Assembly (NCBI RefSeq): GCF_002863565.1
Contig: NZ_PGUW01000010.1
Location: 1-64,000, forward strand
DNA length: 64,000 nucleotides
DNA from: Bacillus sp. V5-8f
GTDB taxonomy: Bacteria; Bacillota; Bacilli; Bacillales; DSM-1321
Direction: 5' to 3'
Made by a program: the position numbers and the translations under genes
The notes under the pieces: generated by a model
Told to the model about the DNA's origin: nothing
The model's input: only the letters and a program-made list of their open reading frames with translations
Database searches by the model: none
Shown: one piece after another, positions 18,953-27,666 of the stretch
How positions within the stretch are numbered: position 1 is the first letter of the stretch
Layout: the number at the start of each line of letters is the position of its first letter

Positions 18953-19938
18953 TGAATATGGCAAAAATACTGCGGTATAAATGGCCGCTACTGCTATTCA
19001 TCGTCATTTTGTTTTATCCATTGATAGTGGGCGGGTCGAATTACTATATTATCATTGTGAACATGGTCGCCATTTATGCCATCGCCTCCCTCGCATTAAA
19101 CCTGTTAACCGGATATGGAGGACAGGTTTCAGTGGGACACGCGGGATTCCTTTCAATTGGAGCCTATACGGCGGCCATTTTCTCTACAAAACTAGGAATG
19201 CCCTTTTGGATTGCACTTCCTATTTCAGGTGTAGTTACGGGAATAATCGGCTTTCTTATCGGGATTCCGGCGGTTCGTTTAAAAGGGCATTTTTTGGCTG
19301 TGGCAACCCTTGGATTTGGTGTTTCCATACCGCTTATCGCAATGAAATGGGATAAACTGACCGGGGGGTTTGCCGGGATATCTGTTTTGAAACCTGCATT
19401 GTTTTCAACTAGCTTCAGTTTCTTTTATCTTGTTGTTTTTGCAACTGTTTTCCTTGTATGGATTATATACAACATTATCAACAGTAGCATGGGAAGGGCA
19501 TTTATCGCGATCAGGGAAAGTGAAATAGCCGCTACCGTTATGGGGATCAATGTTCCGTTTTATAAGGCTATTATGTTTTCTGTCAGCGCTTTTATAACAG
19601 GTCTAGCGGGAGGCCTCTACGTCTTTATGGTAGGGTTTATCAGCCCGAATGATTTTACCGTAACCACATCCTTTTTAATTTTAGCTATGATCATCGTTGG
19701 AGGGCTTGCTTCACTGCCAGGTTCCATTCTTGGGGCTGCGTTAATGACATTGCTGCCATATATGACCGACAAGTGGATTGGGGTAACAAATACAGTGATC
19801 GGATTAGTAATGGGACTTGTCATTATTTTCTTGCCGAACGGTCTCATCTCTATCTTACAAAGAAAAAAGAAAACGTCCACCTCGTCCAGTCATAGCGTAA
19901 ATCCAATGAAGGGTGGTGAGCGGAATGCTAACGTTTGA
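18952..19938 (+). CDS. Branched-chain amino-acid-type ABC transporter permease (LivM-like)
   Basis: A second membrane subunit of about 328 residues. It has the LivM signature NLLTGYGGQVSVGHAGF and about eight membrane segments; the cytoplasmic coupling region GRAFIAIRESEIAATVMG faces the ATPases. The start overlaps the livH-like stop; ATG 18952 or 18958 are both possible after GAAAGG. The C-terminus is basic and cytoplasmic. It overlaps the next gene by 14 bases, indicating translational coupling. Confidence 0.9.
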   Translation: MNMAKILRYKWPLLLFIVILFYPLIVGGSNYYIIIVNMVAIYAIASLALNLLTGYGGQVSVGHAGFLSIGAYTAAIFSTKLGMPFWIALPISGVVTGIIGFLIGIPAVRLKGHFLAVATLGFGVSIPLIAMKWDKLTGGFAGISVLKPALFSTSFSFFYLVVFATVFLVWIIYNIINSSMGRAFIAIRESEIAATVMGINVPFYKAIMFSVSAFITGLAGGLYVFMVGFISPNDFTVTTSFLILAMIIVGGLASLPGSILGAALMTLLPYMTDKWIGVTNTVIGLVMGLVIIFLPNGLISILQRKKKTSTSSSHSVNPMKGGERNANV

Positions 19939-20698
19939 CAAGGTTTTATTAAAATTTGGCGGATTATCTGCTATAAATGATCTTTCCTTTCATGTTCAGG
20001 AAGGCCAGATCTTCTCCTTAATCGGGCCAAATGGCGCCGGTAAAACTACTGTTTTCAATTGTATAAACCGCTTATATACTCCATCTTCTGGATCGATTAC
20101 ATTCAATGGCCAAAATCTGTTGGAATCAAAGGCCCATCAAATCATTCACTTGGGAATAGCAAGGAGCTTTCAAAATGTTGAGCTATTTTCAAAAATGAGT
20201 GTAATGGATAATTTATTAACCGGTCTCCATCCACATATAAAAAAGAATCTATTATCGATCGCCTTTAATCTTCCTTCCGTAAGGGCAACGGAGCGAGAGG
20301 CGAGAAAGAAGGCGGAGGAAATTCTGGACATACTTGGTCTATCTGATTTAGCTAAAGAAGAGGTTGTTAATTTGCCTTTTGGCTATCAAAAAATGGTCGA
20401 TATCGGAAGAGCATTGATTGCCAAACCAAAGCTTCTTTTATTGGATGAACCAGTGGCCGGCATGAACCCTACAGAAACGGAAAACCTCGGAAAGCTTATT
20501 GTACGGTTAAAAGAGGAAATGAACATCACCGTATTGTTAATTGAACATGATATGTCCCTCGTTATGAATGTATCAGACTATATTACAGTCATGAATTTCG
20601 GGAAAAAAATAGCGGAGGGATTGCCTCATGAAATACAAAATAATCCAGAGGTAATTGAGGCTTATTTAGGGGAGGGAGAATCCATTGCTGTCACTTAA
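19925..20698 (+). CDS. ABC transporter ATP-binding protein (LivG-like)
   Basis: A 257-residue ATPase. Walker A is GPNGAGKTT, Walker B is LLLLDEPVAGM and the H-loop is LLIEHDM. The signature loop reads LPFGYQK rather than LSGGQ, as is usual for LivG subunits. ATG 19925 follows GGTGG by eight bases and is preferred over GTG 19913. It overlaps both neighbours and pairs with the LivF-like ATPase to drive import. Confidence 0.9.
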   Translation: MLTFDKVLLKFGGLSAINDLSFHVQEGQIFSLIGPNGAGKTTVFNCINRLYTPSSGSITFNGQNLLESKAHQIIHLGIARSFQNVELFSKMSVMDNLLTGLHPHIKKNLLSIAFNLPSVRATEREARKKAEEILDILGLSDLAKEEVVNLPFGYQKMVDIGRALIAKPKLLLLDEPVAGMNPTETENLGKLIVRLKEEMNITVLLIEHDMSLVMNVSDYITVMNFGKKIAEGLPHEIQNNPEVIEAYLGEGESIAVT

Positions 20699-21386
20699 AC
20701 AGGTATCTGTATTCTATGGACACGTCCAGGCCTTAAATAACATCTCTTTACGGGTGGAACCGGGACATATTGTCGCGTTATTAGGTGCGAATGGGGCTGG
20801 GAAATCAACGACTCTAAAAACGATTTCAAGATTGGTTACGCCAAAAGAAGGCTCACTCGAGTTTGAAGGTGCGTCATTATTACAATCTTCCCCAAGTGCA
20901 GTCGTCAAAAAGAGAATTATCCATTGCCCGGAAAACCGCCGTATTTTTCCAAAGTTCACGGTCGAGGAAAATCTTCGAATAGGAGCCTATACACGTAAGG
21001 ATCAAAATACTAAACAAGATATGGAAAAGATATTTGAATTTTTCCCTCGAATAAAAGAGCGGTTAAAACAGATGGCAGGAACATTGAGCGGGGGAGAACA
21101 ACAAATGCTTGCGATTGGACGATCTTTAATGGCAAATCCGCGGGTTTTGCTTTTGGATGAACCGTCTCTTGGATTGGCGCCTAACTTAGTCAAGGAAATT
21201 TTTTCAATTATTAAAAAGATAAACAATGAGGGTACATCTATCTTACTTGTTGAACAGAACGCACACATGGCATTAGAAATTTCAGGATACGCTTATGTGT
21301 TGGAAAACGGACGTGTGGAATTGGAAGGACCTTCTGAGCAGCTGAAAAATAATGAAGAAGTGAAAAAGCTTTATTTGGGAGGGTAA
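20685..21386 (+). CDS. ABC transporter ATP-binding protein (LivF-like)
   Basis: A 233-residue ATPase. Walker A is GANGAGKST, the signature is LSGGEQQML, Walker B is LLLDEPSLGLAP and the H-loop is LLVEQNA. TTG 20685 is used, eight bases after GGGGAGGGAG and inside the end of the previous gene. The start MLSLKQVSVFYGHVQAL is typical of LivF. Confidence 0.9.
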   Translation: MLSLKQVSVFYGHVQALNNISLRVEPGHIVALLGANGAGKSTTLKTISRLVTPKEGSLEFEGASLLQSSPSAVVKKRIIHCPENRRIFPKFTVEENLRIGAYTRKDQNTKQDMEKIFEFFPRIKERLKQMAGTLSGGEQQMLAIGRSLMANPRVLLLDEPSLGLAPNLVKEIFSIIKKINNEGTSILLVEQNAHMALEISGYAYVLENGRVELEGPSEQLKNNEEVKKLYLGG

Positions 21387-21478
21387 TTTTTTATCCTGAA
21401 AGGGGGGATCTTTGGAGCGAATATAACCAATCAATCCTGAAAGGAATCGGCTCGATTATTAATAATGGGGGGATTTTT

Positions 21479-22720
21479 TTGAAACATTTACGGTTAGTTG
21501 GTATGGCGTTTTTCAGCATGGTCCTACTTGTTGTTTTAAGTGCTTGCAATCAGACTAGCTCAACCTCAGAAGGCGGTTCAGGGAAAAATGTTGCCCAGGG
21601 TGTGACAGATACAGAAATCCGTATTGGCCACTTTGGTCCACAAACAGGATTTGCTGCTAACTATGATGCGATTCGGCAAGGGGCACAGTCCTATTTTAAT
21701 CTCGTGAATGAACAGGGCGGTGTAAATGGACGAAAGATCAAATTGATTGCTTACGATAATGAATATCAACCCAGCAAGACGGTTCCAGTAGCAACGAAGC
21801 TGGTACAGGAAGACAAGGTTTTTGCAATCGTAGGAACTCCATGTACACCATGCCATCAGGCGGCTGAGTCTTTATTCAGTGAAATTCCGATGATTGGCCC
21901 ATCACCTGCATCCACTAGTGCTTTCACTGAACCGCTCCGAAAAAACTGGTTTGGCGCACAAACCAATTACGGAATTGAGGGCAGGTTTTTTGTTGACTAT
22001 GCGGTAAACAAGCTTCATGCAAAAAAGGTTGGAATTATATACGAAAATGATGATTACGGTAAGGAAGGGTTAAAAGGAGCGAAGAGCCAAGTTAAAAGTA
22101 TTGGCGGAGGGGTAGAAGTCGTAGCGGAGGTTCCTTACAATGTCCAAGATATTGATTTTAGCTCCCATGCGCAGCAGCTAAAAAAGGCTGACCCAGACGT
22201 GATTATCATGACAGGCGTTCAAAAGCCCGCTGCTGCATTTAGAACCCAAATGAGCAAAATAGGCGCTGCCGACATACCGCTTATGGTTACCTACGCGATA
22301 GGCCAGGATCCAAAAGTCATGTACGACTTGGCCGGGAAGGCTTGGGAAGGAGTTTATTCAACCCTGGCACTGCCAACAACAGAAGAAACGGATAATCCAA
22401 AAATCAAAGAGTTTTTAGACCAGTTTAATAAGGATTTTCCAAAAACAAAAGCCAATGGAAGTGCGCAGGCTGGCTGGGCCGCTGCACAGATATTGGTTGA
22501 AGGGATTAAAAGATCAGGAGATGACTTGACCTGGGATAACTTCATTGCCCAAATGGAGACAATCAAAGATTGGGAAGGTTCATTATATTACGATGTTTAT
22601 TACACCCCAGATACTCGTTACGGACAAACAACCATGTACTTAACTCAAGCCAAAGATGGAAAGCTTGCAACCATTGGTGAACCAATTAAATACGATCCTG
22701 CTAGTAAAACATTTAAATAG
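21479..22720 (+). CDS. ABC transporter substrate-binding lipoprotein (LivK-like)
   Basis: A 413-residue type I periplasmic-binding-fold lipoprotein. The signal peptide ends in the lipobox VLSAC with Cys23 as lipidation site, so it is anchored outside the membrane. The receptor domain starts DTEIRIGHFGPQTG and contains YENDDYGKEG, both typical of the branched-chain/aromatic acid receptor group. The start is TTG 21479 behind GGGGGGA. Aromatic-acid receptors also belong to this family; ligand residues cannot be assigned by eye. Confidence 0.9.
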   Translation: MKHLRLVGMAFFSMVLLVVLSACNQTSSTSEGGSGKNVAQGVTDTEIRIGHFGPQTGFAANYDAIRQGAQSYFNLVNEQGGVNGRKIKLIAYDNEYQPSKTVPVATKLVQEDKVFAIVGTPCTPCHQAAESLFSEIPMIGPSPASTSAFTEPLRKNWFGAQTNYGIEGRFFVDYAVNKLHAKKVGIIYENDDYGKEGLKGAKSQVKSIGGGVEVVAEVPYNVQDIDFSSHAQQLKKADPDVIIMTGVQKPAAAFRTQMSKIGAADIPLMVTYAIGQDPKVMYDLAGKAWEGVYSTLALPTTEETDNPKIKEFLDQFNKDFPKTKANGSAQAGWAAAQILVEGIKRSGDDLTWDNFIAQMETIKDWEGSLYYDVYYTPDTRYGQTTMYLTQAKDGKLATIGEPIKYDPASKTFK

Positions 22721-22755
22721 TAAATTGAGAATCGTTCAATTTGGAGGATAGGTAC

Positions 22756-24693
22756 ATGACAAAACCAGTCTGGTTCCCGACGGAGGAAATGATTCAGTCG
22801 TCGCGGTTGTTTCGATTAATGAAGGATTTAGGGTTTGAAGATTATAATTCATTTTATCAGGCATCTATCAGGGACATACAATGGTTTTGGAAAGAAGCAG
22901 AAAAAGCGATGGCCATCGAATGGTCCGAGCCGTACCATCAAGTTCTTAATCTATCAAAGGGAGTAAAATGGCCCGATTGGTATGTTGGCGGAAAGCTTAA
23001 TATCACCCACAATTCGCTTCATAAATGGTTAGGCGATGAAGAGACGGCAGACCGTTTAGCGCTTATTTGGGAGAGGGAAGATGGAAAGGTTGAGAAGTAT
23101 ACGTACCGGGAATTGGCTAAATGGGTTGACCGTGTTGCGAATGGTCTAAAAAAACAAGGAGTTCAACAGGGAGATCGGATTGCTATCTATCTTCCTATGA
23201 TTCCTGAGACTGTGTGCGCTGTTCTGGCCATAGCTAAAATCGGAGCCATATTTGTCCCCTCATATTCAGGCTTTGGAGCTGATCCGGTTGCTGCCCGCAT
23301 AGACGGCGCCAAGGCAAAGATTGTGATAACTGCAGATGGTTTTTTACGAAAAGGCAGAGTTATAGAAATGAAAGAAGAAGCTGACAAGGCTTTAGGTTTA
23401 GTTGATTGTGTGGAAAAAGTCATCGTAGTTAGAAGGTTAGGAAGAGAGATTCCTTGGAATGAAACGCGCGACTTAGAGTGGTCTCAGCTAGAACTGGAAG
23501 ACTCCATGACAGAGTGTGAAGCAATGGATAGCTCAGATCCATTTATGATTTTATATACATCCGGGACAACGGGACGACCGAAGGGGACAGTGCACACACA
23601 TGCCGGATTTACTGTGAAAGGTGGCTTTGACAGCGGGTATGGAATGAACATTGGAAAAGGTGATGTTCACTTTTGGGTAACAGACATGGGGTGGATCATG
23701 GGCCCATTCTTGGTTTTTGGTTCCCTGCTAAATGGCGCTACCATGGTTGTATATGAAGGTGCACCGGATTTTCCGGCAAACAATCGCCTTTGGAAGCTTG
23801 TGGAGGACAATAGAGTAACCTTGTTGGGAATATCCCCTACATTAATTCGCTCTCTTATGCCACATGGAGACGGCCCGGTGAAGAAGCATGATCTATCAAG
23901 TCTGAAGAGTATAGCTTCAACTGGGGAACCTTGGAATCCGGCGCCGTGGAATTGGTTATATGAAAAAGTAGGAAAAGGCAGGCTTCCGATCTTGAATGTC
24001 TCAGGAGGAACGGAGATAGGAGGCGGTATTCTAACAAATACAATACTGCGTCCCATTACACCAACAGGATTTAATACCCCGCTTCCAGGTATGGACGCGG
24101 AGGTATTTGATCAAAATGGGTCCCCGGTAAGAGAAGCTGTGGGTGAGCTTGTCATAAGGCAGCCATGGGTAGGAATGACAAACGGGTTTTGGGAGGATTC
24201 TGAGCGCTACGAGAACACCTACTATCATGTTTGGGAAAATACTTGGGTCCATGGAGATGCTGTTACAAGGGATGAAAATGGGTTCTGGACAATTGTTGGC
24301 CGTTCTGATGACATTTTTAACATTGCTGGCAAACGCATCGGACCTGCAGAAATTGAATCTATTTTAATATCTCATCCAGCCGTGCGCGAGTCGGCTGCAG
24401 TCGGAGTTCCAGATGATATAAAAGGGGAAGCCGCCATTTGTTTTACAGTGTTGAATGATGGGTTTAACTCAACCGAAGCACTGGCCCTTGAACTTAATCA
24501 ATTGGTTTCGGAACGATTGGGGAAATCACTGGCACCAAGAGAAATCCATTTCGTTTCCGACTTACCCAAAACTAGAAGTGCAAAGGTTATGAGGAGGGTG
24601 ATCCGTGCCTTATACCTAGGCACGGATCCAGGGGATTTATCATCTCTCGACAACCCGCTTTCAATGGAGGAATTTAAAAAATTAATGCTGTAA
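22756..24693 (+). CDS. AMP-forming acyl-CoA synthetase (acetyl-CoA synthetase-like)
   Basis: A 645-residue ANL-superfamily ligase forming an acyl-AMP then acyl-CoA. The ATP motif is ILYTSGTTGRPKG, followed by the acetyl-CoA-synthetase-like WVTDMGWIMGP, the hinge GRSDDIFNIAGKRI and the catalytic Lys in KTRSAKVMRR. The residue before that Lys is Ala, not the usual Gly. ATG 22756 follows GGAGG by eight bases. It is 35 bases after the binding-protein gene, so import and CoA activation are probably co-expressed. The substrate is likely a carboxylic acid of unknown nature. Confidence 0.88.
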   Translation: MTKPVWFPTEEMIQSSRLFRLMKDLGFEDYNSFYQASIRDIQWFWKEAEKAMAIEWSEPYHQVLNLSKGVKWPDWYVGGKLNITHNSLHKWLGDEETADRLALIWEREDGKVEKYTYRELAKWVDRVANGLKKQGVQQGDRIAIYLPMIPETVCAVLAIAKIGAIFVPSYSGFGADPVAARIDGAKAKIVITADGFLRKGRVIEMKEEADKALGLVDCVEKVIVVRRLGREIPWNETRDLEWSQLELEDSMTECEAMDSSDPFMILYTSGTTGRPKGTVHTHAGFTVKGGFDSGYGMNIGKGDVHFWVTDMGWIMGPFLVFGSLLNGATMVVYEGAPDFPANNRLWKLVEDNRVTLLGISPTLIRSLMPHGDGPVKKHDLSSLKSIASTGEPWNPAPWNWLYEKVGKGRLPILNVSGGTEIGGGILTNTILRPITPTGFNTPLPGMDAEVFDQNGSPVREAVGELVIRQPWVGMTNGFWEDSERYENTYYHVWENTWVHGDAVTRDENGFWTIVGRSDDIFNIAGKRIGPAEIESILISHPAVRESAAVGVPDDIKGEAAICFTVLNDGFNSTEALALELNQLVSERLGKSLAPREIHFVSDLPKTRSAKVMRRVIRALYLGTDPGDLSSLDNPLSMEEFKKLML

Positions 24694-24765
24694 ACGTTAA
24701 GAAGCCAACTTGCTGATATAAAAAGGTACATGGAAGGTAGAGACAAAAAGGGAATATGATCTATA

Positions 24766-24818
24766 AACCAACCGTTATTTGGAAAGCGAATATCCAGATA
24801 CCGGTTGGTTTTATTTTT
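24766..24818 (+). terminator. Terminator of the transporter/ligase operon
   Basis: AACCAACCG at 24766-24774 pairs with CGGTTGGTT at 24802-24810, followed by TTATTTTT. The remaining gap to 25189 has a 7-bp inverted repeat (TAGGTCA 25061-25067 / TGACCTA 25099-25105) and no gene. Confidence 0.75.
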
Positions 24819-25189
24819 GCTAGTTATTTCCCTTACATATTCTCAGGTTCTAACAAGAGCTGAAACAATAGAACTGGTAGGTTAGTTATACAAGAGAAAA
24901 TTTGTTTTCGTTAGAGGCATTGTATGAAAACAAATATTGATTTTTCCTGAATGGATTGTTCTCTTAGTCTGCTGGAAACAACAATTATGAATAAATGATA
25001 GGATTTATGTTAGTTACTAATATTATTCTAATATAATTATGAAGGAAGACCGGAGGGGATTAGGTCATCTGTTCATCTCTTTCGGTTTTAAGTACCTTTG
25101 ACCTAGGGGGAAGGGCTTATAAAAGAATTAAAGTTATAGTATGATAGGAATGTTATTTAAAACTATATAAAATTGTAGGGGGCTTTTTT

Positions 25190-25819
25190 ATGCGTAAATT
25201 TGGCTATATCTTTTTGATATTAGCATTGACTTTAATTACTGCTTGCTCATCGAATGAACAAGCTGCCAACTCAGAAGAGAAAAAGTCAGATACAGAAAAT
25301 AAGGAAGAAAAGGACAATGAAGAAGTATCAGTGGATAAGGGTCTATTAAATGTAGAAATAACATTGCCGGCTTCAATGTTTGAAGGCGAGGATATAGATA
25401 CTGTAATTGCAGATGCGAAAAAAGATGGAGTAAAAGAAGTAACGAAAAATGAAGATGGATCTTTGACTTATAAAATGTCTAAGTCGAAACATAAAGAGAT
25501 GATGCAGGAATTAGAAACAGGCATTAAAGATTCAATCAAAGAAGCCAAGACGAGTGGAGATTTTGTTTCTGTAAAGGACATAACACATAATGATTCATTT
25601 TCTGAGTTTACCCTTACAGTAGATAAAGCAGCTTATGAAAACAGTATGGACGGTTTTGCTGCTGTTGGTTTCGGTATATCTGGAATGATGTATCAAATGT
25701 ATAACGGGTCTGATTCAGACAACACGAAAGTAACTATTTTCGTTAAAGATGAAGCTACTAACAAAATATTCGATGAAACGGTTTACCCGGATGACTTAGA
25801 AGACTCAGATACTAATTAA
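25190..25819 (+). CDS. Putative lipoprotein
   Basis: A 209-residue secreted lipoprotein: a hydrophobic signal of about 18 residues ends in the lipobox LITAC (Cys19), followed by a low-complexity Glu/Lys/Asn linker. The rest has no family I recognise; it is acidic and contains a central GEDIDTVIADAKKDG segment. GTAGGGGG precedes ATG 25190. The neighbouring lipoprotein gene follows 36 bases later and the two may be co-transcribed. Confidence 0.8.
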   Translation: MRKFGYIFLILALTLITACSSNEQAANSEEKKSDTENKEEKDNEEVSVDKGLLNVEITLPASMFEGEDIDTVIADAKKDGVKEVTKNEDGSLTYKMSKSKHKEMMQELETGIKDSIKEAKTSGDFVSVKDITHNDSFSEFTLTVDKAAYENSMDGFAAVGFGISGMMYQMYNGSDSDNTKVTIFVKDEATNKIFDETVYPDDLEDSDTN

Positions 25820-25861
25820 TTTCTTGAATTAATCAAATCCAAGGTTAAAGGATGATTGTAC

Positions 25862-26512
25862 ATGCAGTTTGAATTTAAAAAAATACTTAATCTATCTCTA
25901 ATTGGCTTACTTTCCATTGCTGTGCTTGCGGCTTGCGGCCAGGACACTAAAGATGTCTCTATCGAATCTGATGAGAAACAGGAAGAGTCAAGTGCTACGA
26001 ATAAATCGGAAGATACAGAGAAAAAAGAAGAGACGAAATCCAAACTTGGCTCTCGAACGAATCCAGTACCATTTCAAACAACTGCTACAGTTGAAGACGA
26101 ATTGTTCAACGATAATGGAGACTCTTTCCCGATTAAATTTAATTTAACGGTAAATGAAGTTGTTCGTGGTGATGCTGCCTTCCAAAAGTTAAAAGGTATG
26201 AATGAATTTAATGAACCAGCACCAGAGGGCTACGAATGGGTCCTGGCGAAAGCGAAAGTTAAATTCCTTGAATCAGATACACAAGATTTAGCTTTTCATA
26301 TTGATGGAATAATGAATTTTGAAATGGTAAGCGAGAGCGGAGACATTTATAGCGGGGATCTAACTGCAACTACAGAACCTGATTTCAGCTTCGAAATGTA
26401 CGTAGGGAATGAGAAAGAGGGTTATATCGCCCATCTAGTCAAAACAGGTGAAAAAGCTCAACTTCGTTACGACGAGATGATGGATGGCCAAGTTTTCTTT
26501 AATTTACAATAA
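25862..26512 (+). CDS. Putative lipoprotein, DUF4352-like
   Basis: A 216-residue lipoprotein. The signal ends in VLAAC, then comes a charged linker and a C-terminal beta-rich domain with GSRTNPVPFQTTATVED and GYEWVLAKAKVKF. These resemble the immunoglobulin-like telokin/DUF4352 domains of Firmicute surface lipoproteins. ATG 25862 (after AAAGGATG) is preferred over TTG 25856. The function is unknown, and a role at the cell surface is inferred from the lipobox. Confidence 0.75.
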   Translation: MQFEFKKILNLSLIGLLSIAVLAACGQDTKDVSIESDEKQEESSATNKSEDTEKKEETKSKLGSRTNPVPFQTTATVEDELFNDNGDSFPIKFNLTVNEVVRGDAAFQKLKGMNEFNEPAPEGYEWVLAKAKVKFLESDTQDLAFHIDGIMNFEMVSESGDIYSGDLTATTEPDFSFEMYVGNEKEGYIAHLVKTGEKAQLRYDEMMDGQVFFNLQ

Positions 26513-26602
26513 AACTTGATGTAAAAAACAGTAGGAAAACTTAACACCCGTTTTCTTTTAAGGTACATATAAAGGTAAAAAACGAATATAAAAACAACCA
26601 TC

Positions 26603-26636
26603 AAAAGCAGTGTATTCGTTGAAATGCACTGCTTTT
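26603..26636 (+). terminator. Terminator hairpin after the lipoprotein pair
   Basis: AAAAGCAGTG (26603-26612) pairs with CACTGCTTTT (26627-26636). It is the first of three consecutive hairpins before the convergent STAS gene. Confidence 0.65.
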
Positions 26637-26639
26637 AGC

Positions 26640-26685
26640 TTTATATAAAGCTCTATTTTTAAAAAACAGGTGAGCTTTATATAAA
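26640..26685. repeat. 14-bp perfect inverted repeat
   Basis: TTTATATAAAGCTC at 26640-26653 and GAGCTTTATATAAA at 26672-26685 are exact inverted copies with an 18-base loop. They lie between two terminators. A structural or termination role is possible. Confidence 0.6.
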
Positions 26686-26690
26686 TAAAT

Positions 26691-26709
26691 AACTCCCTTT
26701 TTGGGAGTT
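26691..26709 (-). terminator. Bidirectional terminator
   Basis: AACTCCC (26691-26697) and GGGAGTT (26703-26709) form a hairpin directly after the stop of the minus-strand STAS gene. Confidence 0.6.
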
Positions 26710-26716
26710 AGAATTC

Positions 26717-27202
26717 CTAATCTGTCTTTATAAGTGCCAGTCCCTTCTTTTTCATAAGAAATTGTAAAGCCGTTTTAAAAGTTGAGAAAGCCTTGAGGTC
26801 ATTAGTGAACGGTAAACCAGACTTCACCAGTTCTTGAGAAAATTGAGGAGAAAAACCTACCACAAGAACTTCAGCACCCATCAAGTGTAAAGAAGCAGTT
26901 AAATTTTGAATATACGTTCCTAAAACATCCAGTTCAGCATCTTTTATTGTTAATGCTGTAAAATCAATGATGACTGATTCATTACCTTCATTATGTACGT
27001 GATTTAATATTTTGGGTATGATCATTTGAAACCGTTCAGGAGACAACTCCCCAGCAACAGGAATTAAAACAGTTTTGGGCAAAATGGAAGGAATAATGGG
27101 GACCGCCAATTGATCAACTAGGTCTTCCAATTCATTTACTCTCATGGTTAGTCTGTTAATTGTATCCTGCATTAATTCTGGTCTGCTTGTATTTCTTTCC
27201 AT
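26717..27202 (-). CDS. STAS-domain protein, RsbR paralogue-like, without phospho-acceptors
   Basis: A 161-residue protein: a short coiled-coil-like N-terminus (residues 8-35) and a STAS domain starting LPKTVLIPVAGELSPER. It resembles the C-terminal half of RsbR stressosome proteins. The two threonines phosphorylated in B. subtilis RsbRA appear replaced by Ala (IKDAEL) and Glu (FSQELV). There is no N-terminal sensor domain. It could be a non-switchable stressosome component or a decoy (inference). Upstream, 27203-27666 shows no gene. Confidence 0.75.
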   Translation of the reverse strand: MERNTSRPELMQDTINRLTMRVNELEDLVDQLAVPIIPSILPKTVLIPVAGELSPERFQMIIPKILNHVHNEGNESVIIDFTALTIKDAELDVLGTYIQNLTASLHLMGAEVLVVGFSPQFSQELVKSGLPFTNDLKAFSTFKTALQFLMKKKGLALIKTD

Positions 27203-27666
27203 AAATCCTCACCATCTGATCAAAGTTTATAACGTACCTTATATACCCAAAGTTTAACATACTAACACTAATTACACATTAATTTTCATTAAACATTTAT
27301 TACAGGGGAAAATTTCTAAAACATACGAAAGTTCTGCTTAAACAACGGAATAGTGAAACAAACGCCTTCGGAAGGTAGCTCGCATTATGTGGAAAACCCT
27401 TCTGTTTATCTATACTTTAAAATAATTAAAGTTCTCAGCGGAAAACGTACTCTTCTATAACTCCTGTTTTTTGAAGTTTAGAGATAGTAAAACCAACGAA
27501 AAATATAGTAAAATAAAAAATGTTTAGACTATTTGGAATTGTGTGGTCTACCTCGTATCAATAGATTTATCTTGCTAAAGGATTTGTTACCTACGCTTTT
27601 TGAATTATTAAATGAACAAGGCTAAACCAGTTCAACGGAGAATCTAAAAAAATCCAGGAGGTAACT

